Source: B69-G16 sp964501905 (lineage in GTDB: Archaea > Thermoproteota > Thermoprotei > Thermofilales > B69-G16). From it: 64,000 nucleotides of DNA. This document shows, piece after piece, positions 1-8,438 of this stretch. A model generated the notes under the pieces. The model was not told where the DNA came from. It made no database searches and saw only the letters and a list, made by a program, of their open reading frames with translations. Position 1 is the first letter of the stretch, and every line of letters begins with the position of its first letter. Position numbers and translations under genes: made by a program. The stretch lies in the NCBI GenBank assembly GCA_964501905.1, contig CAZCTW010000006.1, forward strand, positions 55,827 through 119,826, written 5' to 3'.

Positions 1-294
1 TACGACAGAGCTGTGGAGTTAACGTCTAAGCTTTTATCGTCTCTTAGAGAAGCCTATAAAACGATGGAACTAGTTGAAGAATACAGCGCGGAGCTAAAGG
101 AGTTGTGTAAAGGAGGAGTTCCCTGCGGTAAGTTAAAGACTGCGGCTATAGGCTTAAACCCGGGGGCTGGAGGCAGATTTGGCTATTTAATAGCCTCTAT
201 TAAATCTAAAATTTTAAGTTACGGAGCACGCGGGAACGGTGGTAATGGTGTTGGAGGAGGGGCAGGCTATACTCCTCCTTCAAGCGATGATTAA
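1..294 (+). CDS. 3' end of an unrecognised gene upstream of the vWA pair (partial)
   Basis: The reading frame is open from the left edge of the window (first residues YDRAVELTSK), so the true start lies outside. About 97 residues are visible: a helical, charged first half with two cysteines, then a Gly-rich stretch and a short acidic tail ending SSDD. No family was recognised. Its 3' end overlaps the next gene by 8 nt, which suggests co-transcription and translational coupling with the two vWA genes. By position it is probably an accessory membrane or periplasm-like component of the MoxR/vWA system, but that is inference from context only. Confidence 0.55.
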   Translation, partial: YDRAVELTSKLLSSLREAYKTMELVEEYSAELKELCKGGVPCGKLKTAAIGLNPGAGGRFGYLIASIKSKILSYGARGNGGNGVGGGAGYTPPSSDD

Positions 295-1192
295 ACTTGA
301 ACGTCCGGAGTATGCCCTGCTTTTTATACCTACTGTTTTAGCTTACATTCTTTTCCTAATTTTCGCGGAGAGGAACTATTCTAAACTTTTGAAAATTCTC
401 ATCCCTGCTGGAAGGAAGAGATGGATTAGGAAGTTGATAATTTTTTCTAAAATTTTTTTGATCCTGTTACTAACTTTTTCTTTATGTCAACCCTATATAG
501 AGAAAAGGGAGGTAAAACCTTTAGAAAAGGGAGATTTAGAGGCCATGAGGGAGAAAAAAGCTGCTCTAATTCTTCTAGTCGATGTTTCGAAGAGTATGTC
601 TTATGAAGATAGGATAGGTAAAACGGAGTCTTTCCTTTCGAGTTTCCTATCTCAACTAGGGAATCTAGATGAGATGGTCGTAGCGGTTTTCGCTAAAGAC
701 GTCGAAGTAGTCTATAAGGGGCCTCCCTCTAATTTTAGCTTGTCGCTACACGCGGGACGGCGTTACAGCGCGATAGGAGATGCTCTTTCTTTCGCTTTTT
801 CCTACGCTAAAGCAAGCGGCTTACCGGCGGGGGTGGTGCTGGTCACCGATGGCGGTTGGAATTATGGCTCTAACCCCGTTCACATCGCTAAACTTTATGG
901 GAAAATTCCTTTAGCAGTAGTTCATGTAGGTTATGGCGCCAGTAGCGATCCCGAGCTTTTAATGGAGGTTGCTGAAGCGGCGGGAGGGTGGTATTACGAA
1001 ATTAACGAGGTGACTTTAGAAGTTCTTGAATCTCTGTCTGAGAACTTGTATAGTGAAGTTAAATATGCAGCTTTAACATCTAGCGGAGAAAGCCACGTAG
1101 AGTACGTAGTTAAAGATGATTCTTCGCCTCAGGCATTTATATGGGCGGTTTTCGCGCTGTTTTTAATTATATCATTGGCTGATGGTGTCTGA
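287..1192 (+). CDS. vWA-domain membrane protein (BatA/BatB-like)
   Basis: The protein has an N-terminal membrane segment, a second one at about residues 50-65, a von Willebrand A domain, and a C-terminal membrane segment (about 280-300). The metal-binding MIDAS motif is seen as DVSKSMS, followed later by a VTDGG segment. In this family the vWA domain sits on the outer face and is thought to act with a MoxR AAA+ ATPase. I chose the ATG at 287, which gives MIKLERPEYALLF; a GTG at 239 would add 16 residues but would overlap the upstream gene by 56 nt. It overlaps the next vWA gene by 11 nt, so the two are probably made together. Confidence 0.8.
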   Translation: MIKLERPEYALLFIPTVLAYILFLIFAERNYSKLLKILIPAGRKRWIRKLIIFSKIFLILLLTFSLCQPYIEKREVKPLEKGDLEAMREKKAALILLVDVSKSMSYEDRIGKTESFLSSFLSQLGNLDEMVVAVFAKDVEVVYKGPPSNFSLSLHAGRRYSAIGDALSFAFSYAKASGLPAGVVLVTDGGWNYGSNPVHIAKLYGKIPLAVVHVGYGASSDPELLMEVAEAAGGWYYEINEVTLEVLESLSENLYSEVKYAALTSSGESHVEYVVKDDSSPQAFIWAVFALFLIISLADGV

Positions 1193-2159
1193 GATGTTCT
1201 ACTTTGAGAAAATTGAACTTCTGTGGGTTTTCCCGCTTCTAGCTCTGATTTTAGTGCTTCTCCATATTAAAGGCTATGAAATCTTCCTAGAGTACTCAAG
1301 GTTTTATCATCCTCTTGCCCGTTTTTTAAAGAAGAAGGGGAAAAGAGACAGGAGGTATTCTACTTTAATATTAAAGATTCTACTAGCGCTAATCATTTCA
1401 ATGGCGATGGCTAACCCTTACGTATTAGAGGAGAAGAGAATTGAAGCGGAAGGATCAGAGGGTGAGCTCAAGTTAGAGGCTAGACCTGCTGTTGTTTTAG
1501 TTTTAGATTCTTCGGGGAGTATGGGGGAATTTATAGATGGCGTCGTAAAGATGGAAGCTGCTAAGAAAGCGGTAGAAAGACTTTTGGAGGTAGCCCCGGA
1601 GGAAATAGATTTTGGGCTAGTGGTATTTGAGAGCAGAATTAAACTAGCAGTGCCTATAACGGGAAATAGGTCTAGGATACTCGGAGAAATGGGTAAGATC
1701 GAGGCTGGAGGAGGGACGGGCTACGGACCCGCTCTTTCCACGGCTCTCGTCTGGCTTAAACCCTATAGAGTTTTTAACGTTAGCTGTGCCGCTGTTTTGG
1801 TTTCTGATGGCATGCCGGGGGATAAGCCTGGCTATGAGAGAGTATTGGAGGAATACGTTAAATACGGAATTCCCATACACACGATTTACATAGGGCGGGA
1901 GGGGGAGGCGGGCGAGAGAGAGGCGGCTATGATAGCGGAAAAGACAGGTGGCGGGCACTATACGGCTACTAGCGTGGATGGGCTAGTTAAGGCTTTTGAA
2001 AATATAGGAGAAAGAGTAAGCGAGTTAAAAGTTGAGACTAAAGTGTACACAAAAGTGAAAATTAAAAAATCTCTATCAAACTTTCTAGTCTTCATAGCTT
2101 TAATTCTTTTATTTTCGCTTTGGCTTGCTAGGTTTTACCACGCTAGAATATCTTTTTAA
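1182..2159 (+). CDS. vWA-domain membrane protein (BatA-like)
   Basis: This is the second vWA protein of the pair. It has two N-terminal membrane segments (about residues 10-28 and 60-78), a vWA domain with a canonical MIDAS (LDSSGSMG), a Thr-containing loop (GGGTGYG) and a VSDG segment, and a C-terminal membrane helix near residue 305. The arrangement TM-TM-vWA-TM is that of Bat proteins. An alternative ATG lies at 1194. The 3' end overlaps the convergent gene at 2109-2813 by about 50 nt. It is most likely part of a MoxR-vWA maturation or stress-response complex with the divergent operon at 2.1-6.4 kb. Confidence 0.85.
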   Translation: MVSEMFYFEKIELLWVFPLLALILVLLHIKGYEIFLEYSRFYHPLARFLKKKGKRDRRYSTLILKILLALIISMAMANPYVLEEKRIEAEGSEGELKLEARPAVVLVLDSSGSMGEFIDGVVKMEAAKKAVERLLEVAPEEIDFGLVVFESRIKLAVPITGNRSRILGEMGKIEAGGGTGYGPALSTALVWLKPYRVFNVSCAAVLVSDGMPGDKPGYERVLEEYVKYGIPIHTIYIGREGEAGEREAAMIAEKTGGGHYTATSVDGLVKAFENIGERVSELKVETKVYTKVKIKKSLSNFLVFIALILLFSLWLARFYHARISF

Positions 2160-2813
2160 TCTCCTTAACCATGAATCCTCGCTTCTTAAATCTCCTAGAA
2201 CAAAAAGAGCTAAGCCTATAACTGCTACATCAATTACTCTAGCTAGCTGTTCTCCCCCTATTTTAACTTTAGCTTTTATATTGAAACAGGCATTAAAGTA
2301 GAGAGGCGGGGGTGGTGGTACTGAGGGAGGCGGTGCTGGCGTAATGTTTTGAGACACCCCTGCTGTGCTTGAAAAATCGCCCTCTAGGTATGCTATGAGT
2401 ATAAGAGACTCCTCTAACGCTAAATCCTGTATAACAACTTCTAGACTTTGAGGAGCTGTCCGTCTCGCTGGTTCAGCCCGTATAGAAATTTTCTTCAACA
2501 ATTTTAAGACTTCTTCTCTTTCTAAATTATAAATTATTTTCTCCTTTCGAAGGTATTCTTTCTCCGGTATCACGAATAGAATAGCTTGATCGACTTGGGG
2601 GACGTTGTACGCGGTCATTTTAATATCAGCCGAAATCTCTACGTTTAGATTTCTCCGTAAGAGAATAGCCTCGCTCAAGCCCCAGTCTCCTTTCACAATG
2701 CTAAATCCATACGCGCACGTCGTCTGGTGGGGAGTTAAAAATGGTAGATGGAATAGCGTTAAAGAGGCGAAGAGTAGAGAAATAATCACGAATAACCCAA
2801 ACTCTCTCAACAT
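2109..2813 (-). CDS. Unrecognised membrane-anchored protein of the MoxR/ABC operon
   Basis: The protein has 234 residues. It has an N-terminal hydrophobic segment, an extracytoplasmic-looking middle region with a Pro-rich linker (a run of PPP around residue 165), a second hydrophobic stretch near 190-207 and a basic C-terminus. No known family was recognised. It is the last gene of a minus-strand operon (hypothetical, MoxR, ABC ATPase, ABC permease, this gene) and starts at the end of the permease gene. It may be an accessory subunit of the ABC-2 exporter or of the vWA complex; the sequence does not decide between them. Confidence 0.7.
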   Translation of the reverse strand: MLREFGLFVIISLLFASLTLFHLPFLTPHQTTCAYGFSIVKGDWGLSEAILLRRNLNVEISADIKMTAYNVPQVDQAILFVIPEKEYLRKEKIIYNLEREEVLKLLKKISIRAEPARRTAPQSLEVVIQDLALEESLILIAYLEGDFSSTAGVSQNITPAPPPSVPPPPPLYFNACFNIKAKVKIGGEQLARVIDVAVIGLALFVLGDLRSEDSWLRRLKRYSSVVKPSKPKRK

Positions 2814-3598
2814 TATCCCACCTCTAACCTCCGTTTAGCATAGAGTATAACGAAGACGATTAACGCTAAGAGCACGGGTATATTCGCCGCTGCCGCTTCA
2901 ATCCATCTGGCCCCAAGGTGGTTGAACATCACGAGGTAGTTGTAGGGGTAGAGTATCGCGAGCCATAAAACGTCTCTAGCGGAGGGTGTTACGTTATGGA
3001 CTAGGGAGAAAAATATGGCTAAAGCTATGGTCATGATTAGCGGCAGTATAAGGTATTCGAAGAAGCCGGATGCGAGGGCTAAGCTTCTCTTCTTAAAGAG
3101 TAGGGACGCCGCTAAAACTATGAAACCGCCCGTGAGGACTTGGAGAACTAATAGGAGCATTTCTTCTCCGCTAACCCCAAATAAGAGGCGGGGCTCTACA
3201 ACCAGTAATGGTATAGCCAGAGATATGAAGAACATTGTAGATGGGATTATTAGCGAGGCTATAATCCAAGATAACACGTAGGAGGAGCGGGAAATTGGAT
3301 GGGAAAGATAGATTGTGGCGTCGCCTCTTTCAAGCTCCAACCCTAGCTGAGCCGCGGCGATCAACGTCACAATAGCATATAGAAATCCTGTTATTCCTAG
3401 AACTGGCGCTAGTATTAGCCGTATTTGCGGCGTAACGAAGCCGCCAGTGTAATAGGGAGTGGCTTCCACGGCTATGTTTGGGAGCATCATCGAGAGGAAG
3501 ACGGTCTGTACTATGGATAGCGCCGCCATGGCTATAAGCAACTCCTTTGACAGCATGCTCACTATGTAGGTGGAGTGGAGTAAAGCTTTAGAACGCAT
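2813..3598 (-). CDS. ABC-2 type transporter permease
   Basis: The 261-residue protein is strongly hydrophobic, with about six membrane segments and the early cytoplasmic loop and amphipathic region seen in ABC-2 permeases (AQLGLELERGDATIYLSHP). It overlaps the ATPase gene upstream by 11 nt, so the two form one exporter. The substrate is not evident. A location inside a MoxR/vWA operon suggests a role in assembling or exporting a surface component, but that is inference. Confidence 0.8.
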   Translation of the reverse strand: MRSKALLHSTYIVSMLSKELLIAMAALSIVQTVFLSMMLPNIAVEATPYYTGGFVTPQIRLILAPVLGITGFLYAIVTLIAAAQLGLELERGDATIYLSHPISRSSYVLSWIIASLIIPSTMFFISLAIPLLVVEPRLLFGVSGEEMLLLVLQVLTGGFIVLAASLLFKKRSLALASGFFEYLILPLIMTIALAIFFSLVHNVTPSARDVLWLAILYPYNYLVMFNHLGARWIEAAAANIPVLLALIVFVILYAKRRLEVG

Positions 3599-4496
3599 AC
3601 CTCGACACCACTGCCTTATACATATCCTCTAGGTTGGCCGTCGTCAACTCTACGTTTTCTGCTCCAAGTTCGAACGCCTTATCTTCTATATTTTTCCAGT
3701 AGCCCGACTGAGTTCTAACGATTAAGTAGGAATCATGTATTTCGATTGCCTCCACGTACTCCTCGCGGACTAGGATGGAGGCTAGGCGCCTAGGCTTGAC
3801 TGAGTATATTTTAAGTATTGCCTCTACTCCGTATCGTCCGGCTAAATCTCTCATCGAGCCGTAATCTAATATTCTGCCAACGCCGATGAATACTGCATAG
3901 TCGCAGACTTTCTGAAGCTCGAGCAGGATATGGCTTGAAATGATTATAGTCACGTCTAGCTCCTTCCTCAAATTTTTTATTAAATTAAGTATTTCCATTC
4001 GAGCTAGAGGGTCTAGGTTGGCGGTCGGCTCGTCTAAGAGCAGCATCTCGGGATCTCCCAGCAAGGCTTGTGCCAACCCGAGTCTCTGCAAGTAACCTCT
4101 TGAAAGCGCGCGTATTTTTGCTTCTAGGTATTTCTCTAGACCAGTTATTGTCGCTACTCTTTTAACTTCTCTCAAATTTCTCCCTCTTAGTTTTGCTAGG
4201 TGAAGTAGGAGCTTGGATACTCTAACGTTTGGAGGATAAGCGGGTTTTTCGTGTAAAACTCCTATTTTCATTCTTGCTTCAACGCCGTTATTCCATGGGT
4301 CTAAGCCCAAAACCTCTACTTTCCCCCGGTTGCATTTCAGTAAGCCTGTAGCTATTTTTATCGAAGTTGTTTTCCCAGCTCCGTTGGGGCCTAAAAGCCC
4401 GGCTACTACTTTACGAGGTATTTCGAACGTAGCTCCTTGTAGAGCATAAGTTCTTCCAAACTTTTTGTATACATCTTCGAAGTACAGAGCTCTCAT
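3588..4496 (-). CDS. ABC transporter ATP-binding protein
   Basis: A 302-residue ABC ATPase. Walker A is GPNGAGKTTS near residue 37, the signature is LSRGYLQRLGLAQA, and Walker B with the D-loop is LLLDEPTANLDP, followed by the switch His (ISSH). An additional domain of about 90 residues follows, as is common in ABC-2 exporters. It overlaps the MoxR gene by 4 nt upstream and the permease by 11 nt downstream, so tight translational coupling is likely. Confidence 0.92.
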   Translation of the reverse strand: MRALYFEDVYKKFGRTYALQGATFEIPRKVVAGLLGPNGAGKTTSIKIATGLLKCNRGKVEVLGLDPWNNGVEARMKIGVLHEKPAYPPNVRVSKLLLHLAKLRGRNLREVKRVATITGLEKYLEAKIRALSRGYLQRLGLAQALLGDPEMLLLDEPTANLDPLARMEILNLIKNLRKELDVTIIISSHILLELQKVCDYAVFIGVGRILDYGSMRDLAGRYGVEAILKIYSVKPRRLASILVREEYVEAIEIHDSYLIVRTQSGYWKNIEDKAFELGAENVELTTANLEDMYKAVVSRYAF

Positions 4497-5578
4497 AGGG
4501 ACACCCCTCGGGGTATGCTTACATTTAAACCAGCTACCTGCCCCGCGAATTTCAATCCCTCGGCTACTACCCTATAGCGGACTTCGTAACGCGCTGTTGA
4601 CTCTACGGCTTCGGCGATTTTCTCTAAGCTAGGTAGAAGTCTATGATTTAAAACCGGGAAAGCCACGGCTTCTATATCGCCTTTTTCCACTTCATCCGAG
4701 CCTCGTATAGCGGCGTATGCTTTAGCTACTCTGAGAAGGGTGATGCCAGCTCTAGGGCTAGCTCCCAATTCAAAGTATTTAGCTGCTGATTCTAGAACTT
4801 GTGGCCTAGTGCAGGAGATAAAGCGTACGACGATCTCTAGAATTTCCTCAGATACATTCACTTTCTCCGCTATCGTTTCCTGTGCTTCTACTACCCAGCT
4901 AGGCTCTACGATAGGATTTAGATCTTCTACAGGTTCTGTAATCCGGGAGAGGTGTAGCCTATAGACGTGTTTCTCGACTTCTAACCCTTTAGGGTAGCCT
5001 ATTAGAATTCTAGTGGCAAATCTGTCAAGCTGCGCCTCAGGGAGGGGGTAGGTCCCTTCCTGCTCTACCGGGTTCTGAGTGGCTATGACGAAAAAGAACT
5101 TTGACCTGCTTCTATCCTCGAGAGGGTATGTCTTACCCCCTATTGTTACCGAGCGCTCCTGCATTGCTTGGAGGAGAGCACTTTGAGTTCTGGGTATGGC
5201 TCTGTTTATCTCATCGGCTAGCAGTACATATGTGAATATTGGACCGAAGCGGGGCTCGAATTCTCTCGTCATGGGATTAAATATTAGACTACCAGTTATG
5301 TCGCTTGGAAGCAGGTCAGGGGTGAATTGGATTCTACTCCATCCTTTAAAACCTACTCCATCTATACTCATCACGACATCTTCTCCTAATCCCATTAGGT
5401 AGGATAACCCCCTCGCGATGGTCGTCTTCGCGACTCCAGGAACTCCCTCGAGAAGTACGTGTCCGTTAGCGAGTAGAGTAGCTAGTAATATTTTAAGTTC
5501 CTCGTCTAAGCCCAAGACAACGCTACCTAAACTGTCTAGGAGTTCTGCTGTTTTTTCGGATATCTCTTGTATCTCCAA
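4493..5578 (-). CDS. MoxR-family AAA+ ATPase
   Basis: The 361-residue protein has Walker A GVPGVAKTT, Walker B LLADEINR, sensor 1 ATQNP and the MoxR-specific segment EGTYPLPEAQLDRF. MoxR proteins are chaperone-like ATPases that act with vWA and DUF58 partners; both partners are encoded within 2 kb on the other strand. It is the second gene of the minus-strand operon, separated by 8 nt from the gene upstream. Confidence 0.93.
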   Translation of the reverse strand: MEIQEISEKTAELLDSLGSVVLGLDEELKILLATLLANGHVLLEGVPGVAKTTIARGLSYLMGLGEDVVMSIDGVGFKGWSRIQFTPDLLPSDITGSLIFNPMTREFEPRFGPIFTYVLLADEINRAIPRTQSALLQAMQERSVTIGGKTYPLEDRSRSKFFFVIATQNPVEQEGTYPLPEAQLDRFATRILIGYPKGLEVEKHVYRLHLSRITEPVEDLNPIVEPSWVVEAQETIAEKVNVSEEILEIVVRFISCTRPQVLESAAKYFELGASPRAGITLLRVAKAYAAIRGSDEVEKGDIEAVAFPVLNHRLLPSLEKIAEAVESTARYEVRYRVVAEGLKFAGQVAGLNVSIPRGVSL

Positions 5579-5586
5579 ATTCCCAC

Positions 5587-6390
5587 CTACTCTAAAATCA
5601 CGACGTCTCCCACTTTAAGCACCTGTCTCCACGGGACATGCACATACTCGCCCCATTCCATACACTCGCGTAATAACTCGTTTACTTCCTTAGGTGCGTT
5701 CTCCATAACTTCCTTAACTTTAGATAGTTCTCTCACATCGATTTTAGGGTTTTTGTAAGGGTTTATCAACTCTGAGAACTTTTCCTCGAGCCGCCCATAT
5801 CCGCGCCTTCTCAATTCCGCCGTAAACTTAAGCCAGTTTATCATAGAGGGGCTAGGACTTACCCTGATGGCCAGCTCTCCTGGACCTATAGCAACTCCAA
5901 CTACCACTCCAAAAAACCCCCTAGAAATGCTTAGAGCCAGTTTGTTTTTCACTTCTCTATAAGAGGGCTTCCTATGTTCTTTTATCCCCCTGTACTTAGC
6001 TTCTCTAGGCGTCGAGAGCAATATAATGTACTCGTCAAATCCCTTATCTATCCAAGCTATTTCCTCTACTGGGAAAAATCCCTTTACTATTTTCTCCCGC
6101 CGCTCAGCTTTTTTCCTCGGCGGAGTCAAGCCTTCTTCTCTTGCCAAGGAAACGAGCTCCTGAAGATTTAAGCTGTGGACATTAAAACCCCTCTCAGCTA
6201 ACCGCCTCCTCAACGCATCCTCGTCGACTACTTCGTCGCCCACGTCTACTTCTATAGAGGCCGCGAGCGTCACTTTATTGCCTTCAACTTTAACTTCTTC
6301 AACTCTCCCGTAGACATAACCTTCTGAATCCACCACTAGAGCCCCTACTATCTCTTCAGGAAGCAAGTAGAGCGATCTCCTAGATACCAT
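5587..6390 (-). CDS. Unrecognised protein with a PRC-barrel-like N-terminus, first gene of the MoxR operon
   Basis: About 267 residues, soluble and highly charged. The first 45 residues (LLPEEIVGALVVDSEGYVYG, then a beta-rich stretch) resemble a PRC-barrel fold; the rest has no recognised family. The frame can start at GTG 6393 or at the adjacent ATG 6390; I chose the ATG. It is divergent from the DUF58 gene with only about 35 bp between starts, so the two promoters must overlap and the two arms of the cluster are probably co-regulated. Confidence 0.7.
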   Translation of the reverse strand: MVSRRSLYLLPEEIVGALVVDSEGYVYGRVEEVKVEGNKVTLAASIEVDVGDEVVDEDALRRRLAERGFNVHSLNLQELVSLAREEGLTPPRKKAERREKIVKGFFPVEEIAWIDKGFDEYIILLSTPREAKYRGIKEHRKPSYREVKNKLALSISRGFFGVVVGVAIGPGELAIRVSPSPSMINWLKFTAELRRRGYGRLEEKFSELINPYKNPKIDVRELSKVKEVMENAPKEVNELLRECMEWGEYVHVPWRQVLKVGDVVILE

Positions 6391-6425
6391 CACTTTAAAA
6401 ATAGCATAAAATATAATAAACTACT

Positions 6426-7283
6426 GTGGATGACCCCTGCAAGCGCTACTACAACCTAGTGAAAACAGCTTCCCTGAAAGCCGCTACTACTTTAGCCGGC
6501 TCATCTCCACTTCGTCGAATTGGTATAGGAGTTGAAGTAGAGGATTTTAGGAAATTCGCAGAAGGAGATGATGCTAGACGGATAGACTGGAGGATAACAG
6601 CTAGGAAGCCCTCTCCAAGCGGAGATTATGAACTTTTCGTTAAAGAGTATAGAGCTGAGAGGAATTTAAAGCCTATAGTTATTGTAGACGCAACTGCCTC
6701 TATGAACTTTTGGAATAAAGCTCTGACAGCGCTTTACGCAGCCTCGTTCATTCTCAACATACTCTCAGCTTTTGGCGATAAACCCTCGCTTCTCCTATTA
6801 TCTGATAAAGTAGAAGTTTTTAGGAATATAAGCGCCGACGCGCTACCCTACCTACTGGCGAAGAAACTCTGTGAGGCTGAACCCAAGGGGGGTCTTACAT
6901 TAACCGAGTGTACACAGTATGTGGGTTTGGAAAAACCCATCTTCGTTATCACCGACTACGCTCATTCCCTAGATGAATTAAAAGACTTTCTCCGCTTCAT
7001 CAAAGCGTCTAATACTCCAACAATGTTCATTCTAGTATCAGCTATAGAAGAAAAAACGGATTATGGATTGGCTAACATAACCTTCGTGGATCCCGAGAAA
7101 GGGTATTTCTTCACCTCTAAAGGATCCGTCTTCCAGAAGGAAGTAAACTTACACGTGAAAACCATAAAAAATATCCTTTCACTACACAGCATATTTGTGG
7201 AGATCGAAGGACTAAAAAGCTTTACAGCTAAAAGCAATAAAATACTCCTCTGTATTGTAAAAGTTAGAGAAAAGTGTTACTAG
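6426..7283 (+). CDS. DUF58 domain protein
   Basis: A 285-residue soluble protein with the DUF58 hallmark RKFAEGDDARRIDWRITAR and a degenerate vWA-like fold after it (IVIVDATASMNF). It starts with GTG. An AT-rich TATA-like stretch lies just upstream (about 6402-6420), so the mRNA may be nearly leaderless. DUF58 proteins accompany MoxR and vWA proteins. It is the only gene of the plus arm; about 380 bp of non-coding DNA follows. Confidence 0.87.
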   Translation: MDDPCKRYYNLVKTASLKAATTLAGSSPLRRIGIGVEVEDFRKFAEGDDARRIDWRITARKPSPSGDYELFVKEYRAERNLKPIVIVDATASMNFWNKALTALYAASFILNILSAFGDKPSLLLLSDKVEVFRNISADALPYLLAKKLCEAEPKGGLTLTECTQYVGLEKPIFVITDYAHSLDELKDFLRFIKASNTPTMFILVSAIEEKTDYGLANITFVDPEKGYFFTSKGSVFQKEVNLHVKTIKNILSLHSIFVEIEGLKSFTAKSNKILLCIVKVREKCY

Positions 7284-7664
7284 ACCTCACAATGTCTTTT
7301 GTAAGTCCATAGCCAATTCAAACTCCAATTATCTGGATAGCTATGTATGCCGCGTTTTACAGTGCTCGTGCCTTATTGACAATAAAATATTTTAAATCTG
7401 AATAAACAGGCTTCTACCAAGGGCTAGGTTAAAATGAATAAAATATTGATAAACGCATATTTATCCGAAATTAGAATATAGTAATGGAAGCCCACGATAT
7501 TGATAAAATCGAGAAGAGGGAGTAGTGAATAATTTATCTATTCAAACTCTCTTACATATAAGCAAGGTCATAGAGGTGAGAAGGGTATCAGCTAAAAATA
7601 TGAATCCCCGATACTGATAATATATCCTCTAAGTTATCCTTAAAATGAGTCTCGCTGTGATCCT
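7284..7664. other. Intergenic region with no gene recognised
   Basis: This 381-bp AT-rich stretch follows the DUF58 gene and precedes the winged-helix gene at 7665. No ORF, tRNA or convincing C/D box arrangement was found. A short TATCAG/CTGATA inverted pair near 7587-7620 is too weak to call. It probably holds the terminator of the DUF58 gene and the promoter of the next gene. Confidence 0.4.
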
Positions 7665-8420
7665 ATGCCGAGGGAATGGGGCGATACGATAGAAAAACTG
7701 AGATTAATAGACGGTATAGTAGACTTTGCCCGCGGCTATATACAACTTTCCGTGATGTTAACAGTTATAAATGGAGAGAAAATAATACCGGATTATACTG
7801 CTGAAAAATTAAAACTTCCTAGAAAAAGTGTAATAGATGCTATACAAAAACTTAAAAGAAAGGGGTTAATATGCAAAAAAGGTAATATATACATGTTAAC
7901 AGAAAAGGGGAAAAAATTCTCAAAGTTGCTCCAAGATATAGTGGGCTCTCTCTCCTCAATAAATTCGATAGATAAAATAATGGAATCGTATAGGATAAGC
8001 GAAGCCGTACTGCTTATAGGAACGTCAACTAAAGAGTGGGTAGATATTAGAAGCGTCGCTAAACAGCTAGATTTAAAGCCCGAGCAACTTGAAAAATTAA
8101 TAAAAACTCGAGCCGCAAATCTGGTAAAAATTAGAAAAATAGCTGACAGCACTCTCCTGGCTCTAACCTATGAAGGCGCCGAACTATACGATTTATTGCT
8201 AGAAAGCATTAAATTGGGACCTCTCACCGCAAGAACTCTCTCCCTCTTAACGGGAACTCTAGACCCTAGGAATGCCCTGAGAAGGTTTATGGTAGCCTAT
8301 CTTCTGGTATCAATACTAGTATTCCTAGAATTAACCCAGCCCCCCTACGGGCTCATCTCCGCCGTCGCCTGGGTCATAGCCTCATTCTACTTAGCCTTCT
8401 TAATATACTCTAAAAAATAG
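7665..8420 (+). CDS. Winged-helix DNA-binding protein with a C-terminal membrane anchor
   Basis: 251 residues. Residues about 20-90 look like a PadR/MarR-type winged helix (LKLPRKSVIDAIQKLKRKGL followed by a wing and LTEKGKKF). A second helix-turn-helix-like region follows at about 118-175, ending LTYEGAELYDLL. The C-terminus has two membrane segments (about 209-225 and 230-248). This looks like a membrane-tethered transcription regulator. It lies 18 nt before the MFS gene on the same strand, so it may regulate or sense the transported substrate. Confidence 0.75.
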   Translation: MPREWGDTIEKLRLIDGIVDFARGYIQLSVMLTVINGEKIIPDYTAEKLKLPRKSVIDAIQKLKRKGLICKKGNIYMLTEKGKKFSKLLQDIVGSLSSINSIDKIMESYRISEAVLLIGTSTKEWVDIRSVAKQLDLKPEQLEKLIKTRAANLVKIRKIADSTLLALTYEGAELYDLLLESIKLGPLTARTLSLLTGTLDPRNALRRFMVAYLLVSILVFLELTQPPYGLISAVAWVIASFYLAFLIYSKK

Positions 8421-8438
8421 ATAAAATGCGACGATATC

